A stretch of DNA of 43,867 nt from Jaenimonas drosophilae. Lineage: Eukaryota > Euglenozoa > Kinetoplastea > Trypanosomatida > Trypanosomatidae. Numbering within the stretch: the stretch's first letter is position 1; every line of letters begins with the position of its first letter. The stretch covers positions 1 through 43,867 of the forward strand of contig JASAON010001509.1 in assembly GCA_030849065.1 (NCBI GenBank). Reading direction: 5' to 3'. The translations under genes and the position numbers were made by a program. Below, one piece after another: positions 10,143 to 18,743 of this stretch. The notes under the pieces were generated by a model that had not been told where the DNA came from, made no database searches, and saw nothing but the letters and a program-made list of their open reading frames with translations.

Positions 10143-10598
10143 TTAAGAGGCGGTTTGAATTGGTACGGGTGGACTAGAGAGGTACTTGGCGGTGCCGTAG
10201 GGATGCATTCCGCTAGATGGTTGTGGGCCACACACAGGGTTTGTGAAGCCGCTGTTGTTGTTGTTGTTGGCTGCATCCGGGTGCAGTGCTTCAGGGAAAG
10301 TATCTCCCCCGGTTAAGCTGATGAACTGGGTGTTGCCCATCACCAGGGGTACTCCACGTTGTCCTTGGCCATTTGTTGCGTTTGGGTCATAGCTGCCTTC
10401 TGCACCACCTACAGTATCGTTTGGTCTGTAGTAGTAGATATATTGCATCGATTGCATGGTAGCGGCATCCATTTCTGCGGGGGTTGGCTCCTGTTGCTGC
10501 TGAAACCGCCGTCGTACGCGTCGCTGGTAGTAGCGGTAGGCCATAATGCCCACACAGACCAACACCGCCAAGATGATGACGCCAATAATGAAGGACAT
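10143..10598 (-). CDS. Single-pass membrane protein, PYG-tail family member 1
   Basis: 151 residues, ATG at 10598, stop TAA. One transmembrane helix begins at residue 3 and ends near 20. A strongly basic segment follows (Y-R-Y-Y-Q-R-R-V-R-R-R-F), so the tail should be cytosolic with the N-terminus outside or lumenal. The tail is Gln/Asn/Pro-rich, has a tyrosine cluster (I-Y-Y-Y at 54-57), a G-V-P-L-V-M segment (82-87) related to G-V-P-L-E-M in the 158-residue neighbour, an Asn run (111-115) and the C-terminal motif H-P-Y-G-T-A-K-Y-L-S-S-P (132-143). A U/G-rich tract and AG lie about 30 bases upstream. No known domain or catalytic residue is visible; the role is unknown. Confidence 0.8.
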   Translation of the reverse strand: MSFIIGVIILAVLVCVGIMAYRYYQRRVRRRFQQQQEPTPAEMDAATMQSMQYIYYYRPNDTVGGAEGSYDPNATNGQGQRGVPLVMGNTQFISLTGGDTFPEALHPDAANNNNNSGFTNPVCGPQPSSGMHPYGTAKYLSSPPVPIQTAS

Positions 10599-10628
10599 CG
10601 TTTCGATGTTTAGCGGAGCGCAACTACA

Positions 10629-10668
10629 CTAAAACACACACGCACACGCACACATACAAAAAACACAG
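10629..10668 (-). promoter_or_regulatory. Candidate trans-splice acceptor for the 151-residue gene
   Basis: Read on the minus strand, a T/G/C-rich stretch (T6, then alternating GT and CG, then TTTT) ends in AG at plus-strand 10629-10630, about 31 bases before the ATG. This matches the polypyrimidine-plus-AG arrangement used for spliced-leader addition in kinetoplastids. Inference only; no transcript data. Confidence 0.35.
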
Positions 10669-10869
10669 ATGAAGAAGCAATGTTAGAGGTGGAGCAGGGA
10701 GAATGACCGAGAGAAAGCACGCACACAATTCAGTTTGTATCTTCGCAAAGGTTTTTTTTGATTTGGAGCAAAAACAAATGCACCAAACACGGTAGAGTGT
10801 TTTGGTGATGCACTTGAAGAGAGCTCCTGCGTAGTAGTGGAGGTGCGCACGCGAGGATGACAGATTCCA

Positions 10870-10885
10870 AGTGATCTAGATCACT
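10870..10885. repeat. Perfect 16-bp palindrome
   Basis: The sequence is AGTGATCTAGATCACT, self-complementary over its full length, in the spacer between two PYG-tail genes. It could be a protein-binding site or coincidental. Confidence 0.6.
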
Positions 10886-11532
10886 GCATGCACCTGTCTC
10901 AGGACAGAACGCACAACCATCTCACCACATCCACACCGACAACAGAATTGGCTACCAAAACAGTATGGATGATACTCAAAAGAGAGGGGGAAGAGGGCTG
11001 CGGCCTCCAACAATACGTATCCATGGGTGTAGCAAGTCTGACTCCCAACTTCATGAAGAGAGTAGAGGGGAGTAGGAGTAGGATGGATCACAGATCACAG
11101 CAGCAGCCATGCAACAACGCCTACATAGAAGGAAGATACGCTTGCACGTGTGATGTGGCATACAATGCAGATGGCGCAGCAAGAAGAACAACAACAACAA
11201 CAAAACAAAAAATAATGGATATCTGCGTGGAAGGGATGTGCGGAGGCGGAGGACATCACATCCTTGGTCGTACACCGCATCTCACACAAGACGTTTTCGT
11301 CAACATGGAATCAGTATTCTCCAACATTCAGCACTCCGGCATGCTGAAGGACAGGATACCCAAGGAAAAAAAAGTAGCAAAAACATAACAACATCAAAAA
11401 AGTAGAGTGTGCGGACTTTCGCACTACAAGAAAAACAAACAACAACAGCGGCGATATGCGTGCAATCTGGCACGACACACGCGCCCAAGAGGCAAGAAAG
11501 TGTGGTGAGCATCCTATTCACACACATCATCT

Positions 11533-12357
11533 TCATTTGCTTCTCTTAACATTCCCTCTCCACGTGTTTGGCTGGTGAGGACTGGGGCAACGACTACTGA
11601 ACGAGATGTCATCCGGCACGGCACCACTCGCCACGGCGTACTCTGCCTGGCCGTAAGGGGCAAAATCAGTTTCCCCAAAGGCAGGTACATCATCTTCGCC
11701 ATCGTGGTGGTTGGATCGATGCCGACGATGTGGTTGATGACCTCGCCGGAGTACCTCCGCGGTGTTGCTGGAGTGACGGCCGCCAATGTGCACGACGTAG
11801 GGCCATCCAAAAGGTGCCGCAGGGTCCTGTGATGGCGCAGCTCCACGCATCGCGACCGCCACCATTTCCACGTCCGCCGCAACATCATCTCTTTGCGTGG
11901 CTGTGGGTGCTTCAGAAACATCCATCTCGCCGCTGTTAATGTTAATATTGTTGTTTGCGAGTGGTGAATCCATGGATGCATCCGTAGATGGACCAAATGG
12001 ATTTATTGAGTTGATGCGGCCAACGGCGGTGACGTGATTAAGCATCGACGTACGTGTGGGCTCTGCGGACGGAAACATACGCAGAATATGTTCGTTGTTG
12101 TAGGGAGAGGCATCTCCATTACTTCTACTCTCCGCTCCACGATCTAGCATCGTGTTGGAGATGAGGAGTACCGTCGCGGGGAGTACCGTTTGCTCTCCGT
12201 CTGGGAAGTTGTTCATGCTATCGGGTGCGTAGTCATCGCGGTTATCATCATGGCTTAATCGGTTGATGGCCCACGCACGCACCAATGAGCTCGTGTAGAG
12301 GGCCACAGCAATTCCAGCCAAGGCCAAAAAGATGTAGAGCGTGAAGAAAGTATTCAT
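11533..12357 (-). CDS. Single-pass membrane protein, PYG-tail family member 2
   Basis: 274 residues from ATG at 12357, chosen over an upstream GTG at 12372. A transmembrane helix covers residues 2-22, followed by R-A-W-A-I-N-R. The long tail is Asn/Ser/Asp/His-rich. Three features tie it to the 299-residue gene at 18744-19643: a V-L-P-A-T-V-L-L-I-S-N-T segment (58-69), a basic H-R-R-H-R patch, and E-D-D-V-P-A-F-G (221-228) followed by A-P-Y-G-Q-A-E-Y-A-V-A-S (233-244). The tyrosine motif thus sits about 30 residues before the C-terminus. No enzymatic motif is visible. The role is unknown; the shape suggests a membrane-anchored adaptor or receptor tail. Confidence 0.8.
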   Translation of the reverse strand: MNTFFTLYIFLALAGIAVALYTSSLVRAWAINRLSHDDNRDDYAPDSMNNFPDGEQTVLPATVLLISNTMLDRGAESRSNGDASPYNNEHILRMFPSAEPTRTSMLNHVTAVGRINSINPFGPSTDASMDSPLANNNININSGEMDVSEAPTATQRDDVAADVEMVAVAMRGAAPSQDPAAPFGWPYVVHIGGRHSSNTAEVLRRGHQPHRRHRSNHHDGEDDVPAFGETDFAPYGQAEYAVASGAVPDDISFSSRCPSPHQPNTWRGNVKRSK

Positions 12358-13566
12358 GATGTAGATCTGCACGTATTAGGTAGGGTCTACGAGACAAAGT
12401 AGCGTTGTAGTGGTTGTATCGGAATGTATGTAGGTATTTCTTATTGAGTAGTATGTGCTGACGAGCCACTACGGCCCGGCGGCAGGAGATAGCGGGAGAT
12501 GGTGTGGTCGATAAGGGTCGTTCCCGCCTAATAACACAAACAATGAGGAATAAGTGGAAGAGCACGATGGTGACAATCATGAACGGTGCACTTAAGATGC
12601 CGATGCCAAGGTACGGAAGAAGATTCTTTGTTTTACCAAAACCGTCACATGAAAACAGAAATGAGTGTTGGTATATATGCGAGCGATTGCAGGGATGCAT
12701 GAAGGAGTCCTCAACCAAATACCAAGTAGGCGTATGATGGTCAAGCCATTCACAAAGCGACCTCCCTATCATCGGCACGTACATCGCGTTAATTAGAAGT
12801 GGGAGGCGTACATGATATTCACGGTTCAGATCTCGAGCTCCTACATTCACGCACACACACACACACACTGTGCGTGAGTAGAGAACTTAATGGAGACCCT
12901 GCGAGCAACACGGACGATGGTGATGTGGATCCATAACCAAAGCAGCAACACATTGTGTGCACTTCATCGCAAATTGTTGTTGGAGCGGGAAGAGAGGAAT
13001 TGTGCTAAAACAACGAAACATACAGCGACACACGCACGCACACACAACGTGCAAGTATGTGTGTACGAGTGAGTTCCAGTGCACTTCTTCCAAGAACAAA
13101 CAACGTAAAAAACTAAGAGAGTAATGTTACAAAAAGGTATTCTCCTTGGAAACGAGATGATTGCATATGGAGATGCCATTGTCGTGGTAAGGGGTTAAAA
13201 ATACTGAACGCACACCCCTTGCATACATACATACCTGTACTCCCAACAACAAAACATGTTCACCGAGAATCCATAACAAATCAGACCAAATCAGTCAGTA
13301 AGCAAGAGAGTATGAGTACGTGTTCAGTCGATGAGAACATGGTGGAAGATGCACACACTTTCACTCTACGAAAGTAAAGAGCAATATATAGAAATCTCCA
13401 TATTGTTTTTTTTCTGGGTTGAGTAATTGATGAGCATCATCTGCACCAACGGTCGTTAACGTCGCGAAGATGATGTAGCGCGCGAGGCCTACTCTGAGCT
13501 GAAGAGAGGAAGAGATTTGTGCATATACACGCAATCAACCAGACGAACGGCGAGGGTGCGCACACA
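12358..13566. other. Spacer containing a possible gene relict
   Basis: 1.2 kb without an intact gene. Near its left end is a hydrophobic, basic-terminated segment that may be a decayed family member (12445-12580, listed separately). An AC run sits at 12848-12868. The remainder shows A-rich plus-strand stretches and no coding signal. Confidence 0.4.
12445..12580 (-). pseudogene. Possible decayed PYG-tail family member
   Basis: From ATG at 12580 a minus-strand frame gives M-I-V-T-I-V-L-F-H-L-F-L-I-V-C-V-I-R-R-E-R-P, a transmembrane helix with a basic stop, as in neighbouring genes. In another frame, about 100 bases downstream, V-S-T-Y-Y-S appears after a proline codon and a stop (plus-strand 12445-12475), reminiscent of the P-Y-G-x-x-H-Y-Y-S motif. 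The helix frame itself stays open to 12248 and overlaps the start of the 274-residue gene. Decay by frameshift would explain this, but similarity is too short to be sure. Confidence 0.25.
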
Positions 13567-13854
13567 TCACACCTCATCTGGGCGTGATTGGTAGTAGTAG
13601 TAGCTGCTGCCGTAGGGCTCGCCTTCGACCACGGCATCTTGTTCGAGAGCCACACCAAAGCAGGGCGGGCACTCCCCTTCGTAGGGTTCATGACTCCACT
13701 GCTGATTACCGCTCCGCTGTGGTTCACCGTAGCGCAGCACGACACTGTGAAAGCTAGAATCTTTCCAGCGCCTTGATGCGGTGATGAACGCAACTAGAAG
13801 CAGAGTGGAGGCGATGAGGATACCAAAGGCAATAAAGAGGACGTACCACTCCAT
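13567..13854 (-). CDS. Single-pass membrane protein, PYG-tail family member 3
   Basis: 95 residues, ATG at 13854, stop TGA. It is the shortest intact member. The start M-E-W, a helix over residues 4-26 and the basic end R-R-W-K (28-31) match the 158-residue gene (M-D-W, R-R-W-K at 29-32), so these two are close paralogues. The tail contains H-E-P-Y-E-G-E (55-61), then F-G-V-A-L-E (66-71, compare H-G-V-P-L-E in the neighbour) and the C-terminal motif E-P-Y-G-S-S-Y-Y-Y-Y-Q-S (79-90). A T-rich tract ending in AG lies 10 bases before the ATG. Function unknown. Confidence 0.8.
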   Translation of the reverse strand: MEWYVLFIAFGILIASTLLLVAFITASRRWKDSSFHSVVLRYGEPQRSGNQQWSHEPYEGECPPCFGVALEQDAVVEGEPYGSSYYYYQSRPDEV

Positions 13855-14591
13855 GAAAGACGGCTAATGAAACAAACAAAAACCAAGACACACTATATTA
13901 AAGAAAGAGAGAGGAGGTAGTAGCTATGAACATAGGTTCGTGCAATGATACGAACAGCAAACATCAACACATGCCACTTCACCAGAAGGTGCCTGTTTGT
14001 AGGCATTGAGGGAAAGAAAATCGTCACAACCCGCGTTTTTTTTTGAGTCCCGTGAACAAACTTTCCAGAATGTAAACGAGTGTGTTGATACATGAGTGAT
14101 GCTCTGCATGATATGAGAGCAGGCATCCTCGTACCAGGTTCTGTCGTGAAGTAGGCTGAACCCATGCAGAAAATTTGCAAAGAAAACGTAAAAAAACAGA
14201 TACAGAGCCCCAAACCTCCTTCATGTGTAGAGTGGAGGTCGTACATTCAATGGTTCAAACTAACAATCCAAAGACAGAGAAGATATCTACAACACATGAT
14301 GATGAATGATGTGGGGCGTATTGGCTTCCCCAAACTAAGAAAACAACAACAAAGAACAACTTTCCTTCCACACAGCTTGCCTGCGTGTTGAAGAGGCCAA
14401 TAGTTGTTGCCGCTCATTCATGGACGAAGTGAGTTGACTGGCTGTGGTGCAACAAAAACCGTGCGTAGGAACCATTGCACGCTCGGTGTGCATCTTCTGC
14501 CCACTTCCCAACAATAGAAAACATGAAAAAAAAAACAAAAAAACAAATCACTGGATAGATGAGCATATATATCCACGAAATCACAATGACA
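13855..14591. other. Spacer between PYG-tail genes 3 and 4
   Basis: 0.74 kb. The right part is probably the 3' UTR of the 158-residue gene, and the left part carries the pyrimidine-rich leader of the 95-residue gene (13864-13920). Minus-strand frames at 13893-14246 and 14335-14538 are hydrophobic but Cys/Phe/His-rich and lack family features. I see no gene. Confidence 0.4.
13864..13887 (-). promoter_or_regulatory. Candidate trans-splice acceptor for the 95-residue gene
   Basis: On the minus strand a T-rich tract (TTTTTGTTTGTTTCATT) ends in AG at plus-strand 13864-13865, 10 bases upstream of the ATG. A second pyrimidine tract (CCTCCTCTCTCTTTCTTT) lies 40-60 bases upstream. The arrangement fits kinetoplastid spliced-leader acceptors; inference only. 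Confidence 0.4.
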
Positions 14592-15068
14592 CTAATGCAC
14601 AAGAGGAGGTGGAGCTAAAGTGCTCATGTCGTGGGAGTTACCGTCGTCGTTGATGGGCCCCAATGAACATCCGCGCATTTCCACCACGGCGGTGCCCATC
14701 GATTCCAAATCCATGGATTCTTCGGAAAGAAGCACTTCAGAGATTGGTGGAACCTCCTCGTGCGCAGACTTGGGCTCGCTGTAGTAGTGGCCGCCGCCAT
14801 AGGGAAGGTGCTCCTCTTCCATCTCGAGAGGCACTCCGTGGTAAGTTTGCCGCAGCGGGTGTGCCTGATGTTGGGCATGATGTTCCGGATGCTCCATACG
14901 CGAGGGTTGTGTAGTTGCTACTGTGCTGCGTGTGCGATTGTGAGTGGAGAGGTTGGGGTTATTATGCCCCATCTTCCATCGACGATAAAACAAAACAAAA
15001 AACGTGGTCGTGAATAGAAAGGATGTGCTTAAAGCACACGCCGCAATCACCAATAGCGTCCAATCCAT
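14592..15068 (-). CDS. Single-pass membrane protein, PYG-tail family member 4
   Basis: 158 residues, ATG at 15068, stop TAG. The start M-D-W is followed by one helix (residues 4-28) and R-R-W-K (29-32). The tail is His/Ser/Thr-rich, then carries H-G-V-P-L-E-M-E-E-E (77-86) directly joined to L-P-Y-G-G-G-H-Y-Y-S-E-P (88-99). An acidic Ser-rich segment follows (residues 103-122). H-Y-Y-S-E-P recurs almost exactly as H-Y-Y-S-D-P in the 150-residue gene, and G-V-P-L-x-M recurs in the 151-residue gene, so this member links several others. The predicted topology is a short external N-terminus with the tail in the cytosol. Function unknown. Confidence 0.82.
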   Translation of the reverse strand: MDWTLLVIAACALSTSFLFTTTFFVLFYRRWKMGHNNPNLSTHNRTRSTVATTQPSRMEHPEHHAQHQAHPLRQTYHGVPLEMEEEHLPYGGGHYYSEPKSAHEEVPPISEVLLSEESMDLESMGTAVVEMRGCSLGPINDDGNSHDMSTLAPPPLVH

Positions 15069-15576
15069 GCAAACAGAATGTAGTAGGATGCTTTATTCTA
15101 CGTGGCTGTTGATATCGGCGCAGTCACGTGTGTGCGTGGGTGTTTGTGTACACGATGAAGATGATGTGCTATCTCTGTGCAACATGAATATGAGCAAAGA
15201 GATGCTCAGCTACATGAATGTCTAACGAGCGTACGAAGATACGCAGCATCATACAAGAAGAAAGAAACAGTGTGGAAGGTGTTGAAGGGAGTGTGGCAAG
15301 AAACCATCACGACCAGAGCTGCGTGCATGATGTGAATTGTCCATGAAAACCAAAAAAAGGCACAACATTTGCCATCTCAGACACCTGACAAACGAGGGAA
15401 GTTGATGTCTACGTGCAGACATGCATATACAGCTGGAGCTATGGCACTTGTGCTCACTGAGAGCAGGTTTACGAAGGTGGAGCACATCTTGTGCATTGCT
15501 CAGCAGCACGGAAGGGCAATGAATACAGGATGAAGATTAGTAATTGGCCATACCGCATCATCAAACAAATACTACA
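15069..15576. other. Spacer between PYG-tail genes 4 and 5
   Basis: 0.5 kb without a credible gene. Codon-like periodicity is absent and the only minus-strand frame (15249-15509) is Cys/His/Leu-rich without a helix-plus-basic layout. Presumably the 3' UTR of the 140-residue gene plus the leader of the 158-residue gene. Confidence 0.4.
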
Positions 15577-15999
15577 CTATCTGTTGTTGGGGTTGTACCC
15601 AAGCGGCTGAATGCTGCTCGATGGGCCAGTTTCTTCCTGTGGAATTCCGTAGTAGTACTGTTGCTGCGGCTGATACGGTTGCGCCGGTTGAGGTCCTCCC
15701 TGGGAGTAGTTGTAGTAGGATGGCTGTGCTGGTGGAGGAGGAGCTCCATACCCAGGCTGTGGCTGCTGTGGCACATAGTTATAGTTTACGTTGTTGTTGT
15801 TGTTGTAGCCATCGGCAGGAGGTGGCTGATTGTTGTAGTATGTGTTTTGCCCATCATATGGTCCATTGGGATTATCTTCAGCATTGGCAGTGGCGGCAAC
15901 CACGACTCGTTTGCGTACATAGTAGCGACGTACGAAGACGCTAATGAGGATGACAATCGCACAAACACCAAAGATGATGCCAACCCACCACGATGTCAT
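15577..15999 (-). CDS. Single-pass membrane protein, PYG-tail family member 5 (Gln/Pro/Tyr-rich)
   Basis: 140 residues, ATG at 15999, stop TAG. A helix spans residues 4-23 (W-W-V-G-I-I-F-G-V-C-A-I-V-I-L-I-S-V-F-V), ended by R-R-Y-Y-V-R-K-R. The tail is dominated by Pro, Gln, Asn and Tyr, with aromatic repeats such as G-Y-G-A-P-P-P-P and Q-Q-Y-Y-Y-G-I-P, resembling low-complexity phase-separating or WW/SH3-binding tails. The family motif appears early as G-P-Y-D-G-Q-N-T-Y-Y-N-N (46-57), with one inserted residue. A decayed second copy lies directly upstream at 16316-16740, so this gene arose in or underwent tandem duplication. Function unknown. Confidence 0.8.
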   Translation of the reverse strand: MTSWWVGIIFGVCAIVILISVFVRRYYVRKRVVVAATANAEDNPNGPYDGQNTYYNNQPPPADGYNNNNNVNYNYVPQQPQPGYGAPPPPAQPSYYNYSQGGPQPAQPYQPQQQYYYGIPQEETGPSSSIQPLGYNPNNR

Positions 16000-17461
16000 T
16001 GGGAGGATCTACAAATTAACTTGTGTATTGCCAATGAAGATGTGGTAAACGCAACACATTGTAAAAAGGAATACATTTCGCGACACAACCATCAATCAGT
16101 GAGTGCAGTCCTCACAGAAGTAGATGCCCAACAGACTCAGAAACAATTCAATTGGAGCAGACAGAAGAAGCAGAATGAAAGCATGAAGGGGGAGGTAAGT
16201 TTTCTGGGAAGGTGGGCTGTAGTCCAAAGGAATGATGGGAGCTTTGGGAGGTCATGCAGAATACCGTAAGCGTATTCATCCCGTTGTGGTCCTGATGATG
16301 CGTAGCAAGCAGAGGTCCAGATGGGTACAGAGATGAACCGTCTTCAACACATTCGTAGTAACGATCATTGGGAGATGAAGACACCGCCATCTGTAGGAGT
16401 GAGCCAACCACGTGACGGTGATTCGTCATTGCGGTTGTCCTGATGTGAATAGAATTGTGGTGTAGGGCTGAACTGGACTTCGTTGTGGACGTTGTTGCGT
16501 TGTGGTGGGCAGGGAAGGAGTACCGTAAACAGTACCTGGCGCTAATTGTTGATGTTGTGGGTAATGAGGATCAACAGTGGGAGGCGGGTAGTATACAGTC
16601 TGTGGTTTATTGGTAGTATTGTATGGTGTTGTCGGTGGTTGCTGCCATCATCATCTTTTGTTGTTGGTAGTATCGTCGGACGAAGGTGCTGATGATGACC
16701 TGCAGCCGCCAAAGACTAGACCAATCCACCGTTGAGTCATGAAACGAAGAAGAATTGCGTTAGGTACTACAGTCCATTGAGTGGTATTCATGCCTAATCA
16801 ATCAACAGAAAGAAGCCAATGAGAATAAGAACAGTATTTGATGCATTACACGTCCATCTTCACAGCAACCATCCATACTTCCATCATAGAACCTTCATCA
16901 TTCTTACAGGTTTGCAGATGCAAGGTCGGTCAACTGGTGGCACGCCCACCTCTCGCTCATACACAACCAAACGAGGAAGATGCGTATCAGAGCAACATAT
17001 ATCAACACAGACACAGATGGGGCGGGCATCAACAAAGATAATGCGGATCGTAAGGTGATAGACAAGAAGACACACAAACAAGTTGCCAAACAATGAACAA
17101 CAGGCAGACGTTGGCAGAATGGCAAAGGACGGAAACACAGAAATGATGATCACCACAGTAACACAGAATATATGAAGAACAACTTTTCTACATTCGAGGA
17201 CGAGGACGTCATGACTCTCCACATGTTGCATCAACAGAAACACACAAACAAGCAAATCCATCAATCAAACTGATAGTTGGTTCCTTTCATGTGCCCATGA
17301 ACGCTCACGCAATCAACGGAGAAGAGAGATCATCCACCCTTGCTGATGCTACCACCGTTGCAGCAGCGCATCGATAACGGGGATGTGTGAGGAGGGGAGG
17401 GGGAGGGGGTGGTGAAAAGCAAAAAAAACAACGACGAAACTGTTCTACGCATCCGCGGTTA
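16000..17461. other. Spacer holding a family pseudogene
   Basis: 1.46 kb. The left third holds the frameshifted relict at 16316-16740. The remainder (16741-17461) has no credible gene; a long minus-strand frame at 16884-17264 is hydrophobic and Cys/Val-rich but has no family hallmark. A purine-rich GGGGAGG stretch occurs at 17392-17412. Confidence 0.45.
16316..16740 (-). pseudogene. Frameshifted paralogue of the 140-residue PYG-tail gene
   Basis: From ATG at 16740 the minus strand reads M-T-Q-R-W-I-G-L-V-F-G-G-C, matching M-T-S-W-W-V-G-I-I-F-G-V-C of the intact neighbour. About 7 bases are then missing near 16700, and the match resumes in another frame as V-I-I-S-T-F-V-R-R-Y-Y (neighbour: V-I-L-I-S-V-F-V-R-R-Y-Y), followed by M-A-A-T-T-D-N-T-I-Q-Y-Y and a stop. 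Further downstream, in shifted frames, Pro/Gln/Tyr-rich sequence with V-Y-G-T-P and a final E-D-G-S-S-L-Y-P-S-G appears at the distance expected from the intact gene (about 423 bases). The broken frame interrupts the membrane helix, so no functional product is expected. Confidence 0.78.
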
Positions 17462-17914
17462 TCAAGTCATGGGAAGAGGATGCGGCAGTGAGTTGGTGGA
17501 TGGTCTAGATGCAAGAGTGGCAACTGACTCTGCCAGGAGGGGATCGCTGTAGTAATGACCTTGCGTGTAGGGATCACGAAGATCCACGATCTGCGTGAGG
17601 TCTAGCGGAGGTGGAAGTTGTGCTCTGCTCTGTGGGCCAAAGCGGTCATCGGTGATGGCGAGTGTAATGACCTCCTCGTGGCTGCCCACCGCAGATGGAA
17701 GCCGTCCTTCGGCGTAGGGTGGCACAGACACAGCCATGATGAGTACATTTGGCACGTGTGGATCGGCCTGCGTCTGCGAGGCATCATCACTGATGTCATC
17801 GGAGGAACGCATTTTGTGGCGACGGTGGCACTGGCGAGCACCAAAGGTGAGGACGCAGAAGAGAAGGCTACCTGCAGCCACAACAAAGATGATGTCAATG
17901 AATCTCCACGGCAT
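17462..17914 (-). CDS. Single-pass membrane protein, PYG-tail family member 6
   Basis: 150 residues from ATG at 17914. This start was chosen because it places the helix (residues 5-25, F-I-D-I-I-F-V-V-A-A-G) at the N-terminus as in every other member. The frame stays open upstream and has ATGs at 18091 and 18088, which would add about 60 hydrophobic, Cys-rich residues that could act as a signal sequence. After the helix comes R-Q-C-H-R-R-H-K. The tail has a V-P-N-V-L-I-M-A-V segment (54-62), an S-V-P-P-Y-A-E-G segment (63-70) and the motif D-P-Y-T-Q-G-H-Y-Y-S-D-P (114-125), where Gly of PYG is replaced by Thr. H-Y-Y-S-D-P pairs it with the 158-residue gene. Function unknown. Confidence 0.75.
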   Translation of the reverse strand: MPWRFIDIIFVVAAGSLLFCVLTFGARQCHRRHKMRSSDDISDDASQTQADPHVPNVLIMAVSVPPYAEGRLPSAVGSHEEVITLAITDDRFGPQSRAQLPPPLDLTQIVDLRDPYTQGHYYSDPLLAESVATLASRPSTNSLPHPLPMT

Positions 17915-18743
17915 GTGAATGAGCAGCCCAACAACACAACAAGGGCAGAGGTTCGTGTGGAGGGGCGAAAAAGATTGTGTAGTGGACGGTGTCCCGCAGC
18001 CTAGTGCATGAAACCAGCAAAGGAAGAATAGTAGTAGAAGAGGTGGCAAGAATGAAGATATACACGGAATGACTGGATGCAAAAACATCATCACACAAGG
18101 TAGCTATCAAACAACAGATGGATATACTTCGCACATACACACATACACACACATACGTGATGTTTGCTGCGTTGCGTTTCGTTTTGTTTTGGAGTGAGTG
18201 AAAACTGAAACAGACATCGTGATGTACAAGAGATCCCACAACAGTTTGCCTATCAGCAACTGTGGCTGCACGTCTCACACAGCACACGTGAATACAGCAG
18301 ATAGAGAATCACCCATGCCAACAGAGACCAACCTTTAGCGTGCACCAACAAATAGACGTACATGATGAACGACGGACATCATCCACGACATGGCATCATC
18401 AACAACAAAGATAAAAAGGGGGAATGGGAAAAAACGAGGAACAGAAAACACAAAAGATGATGAGATGGGGATGGCAGAACACACAGCAATCACAGCTACC
18501 CTTCTAATACATCACATGTGCATTTACACACATGAAAACATTAGAGATTGCGTGCATGTTCGCGCACGAGAATGAGAGGGAGAGCGGCTCGGCATCTCTG
18601 GTGTGAAAAAGCTAGTCTGCCGCCAAATTCGGCAAACAACAGTGATGATGGTACCACAACGGAGGAGGAAGTGTGAAAACAAAAAAAGGAGGGGTGTATG
18701 TGTGCTTGTTTCACAAATGTGTTTTTGTACATGAGCGAGTGAC
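17915..18743. other. Spacer between PYG-tail genes 6 and 7
   Basis: 0.83 kb. The left part could encode an N-terminal extension of the 150-residue gene (to 18091). Beyond that, frames are Cys/Ser/Val-rich and look untranslated. A TG/CA-rich patch lies at 18130-18155. I see no further gene. Confidence 0.4.

Larger units (their letters stand above)
10599..11532. other. Spacer with a 16-bp palindrome
   Basis: No credible gene. The span includes a candidate splice-acceptor region near 10629-10665, a perfect 16-bp palindrome at 10870-10885 and an ACA-rich run near 11188-11210. Short minus-strand frames at 10876-11091 and 11300-11536 are Cys/Leu/Phe-rich and probably untranslated. Confidence 0.45.

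Noticed and set aside
12248..12868. A 206-codon minus-strand frame as an intact membrane protein
   Set aside because: It begins at a non-ATG codon in a CA repeat and overlaps 110 bases of the well-supported 274-residue gene. Only the helix segment near 12530-12580 is kept, as a possible relict.
15544..16269. A 241-codon plus-strand frame over the 140-residue gene
   Set aside because: Opposite strand of a gene with good paralogue support; the runs of Val, Leu and Trp come from reading Asn/Tyr/Pro-rich codons backwards.
16884..17264. A 126-codon minus-strand frame with hydrophobic stretches as another family member
   Set aside because: It lacks the N-terminal helix plus basic stop-transfer layout and any P-Y-G motif, and is Cys/Val/Ile-rich like other spacer frames.
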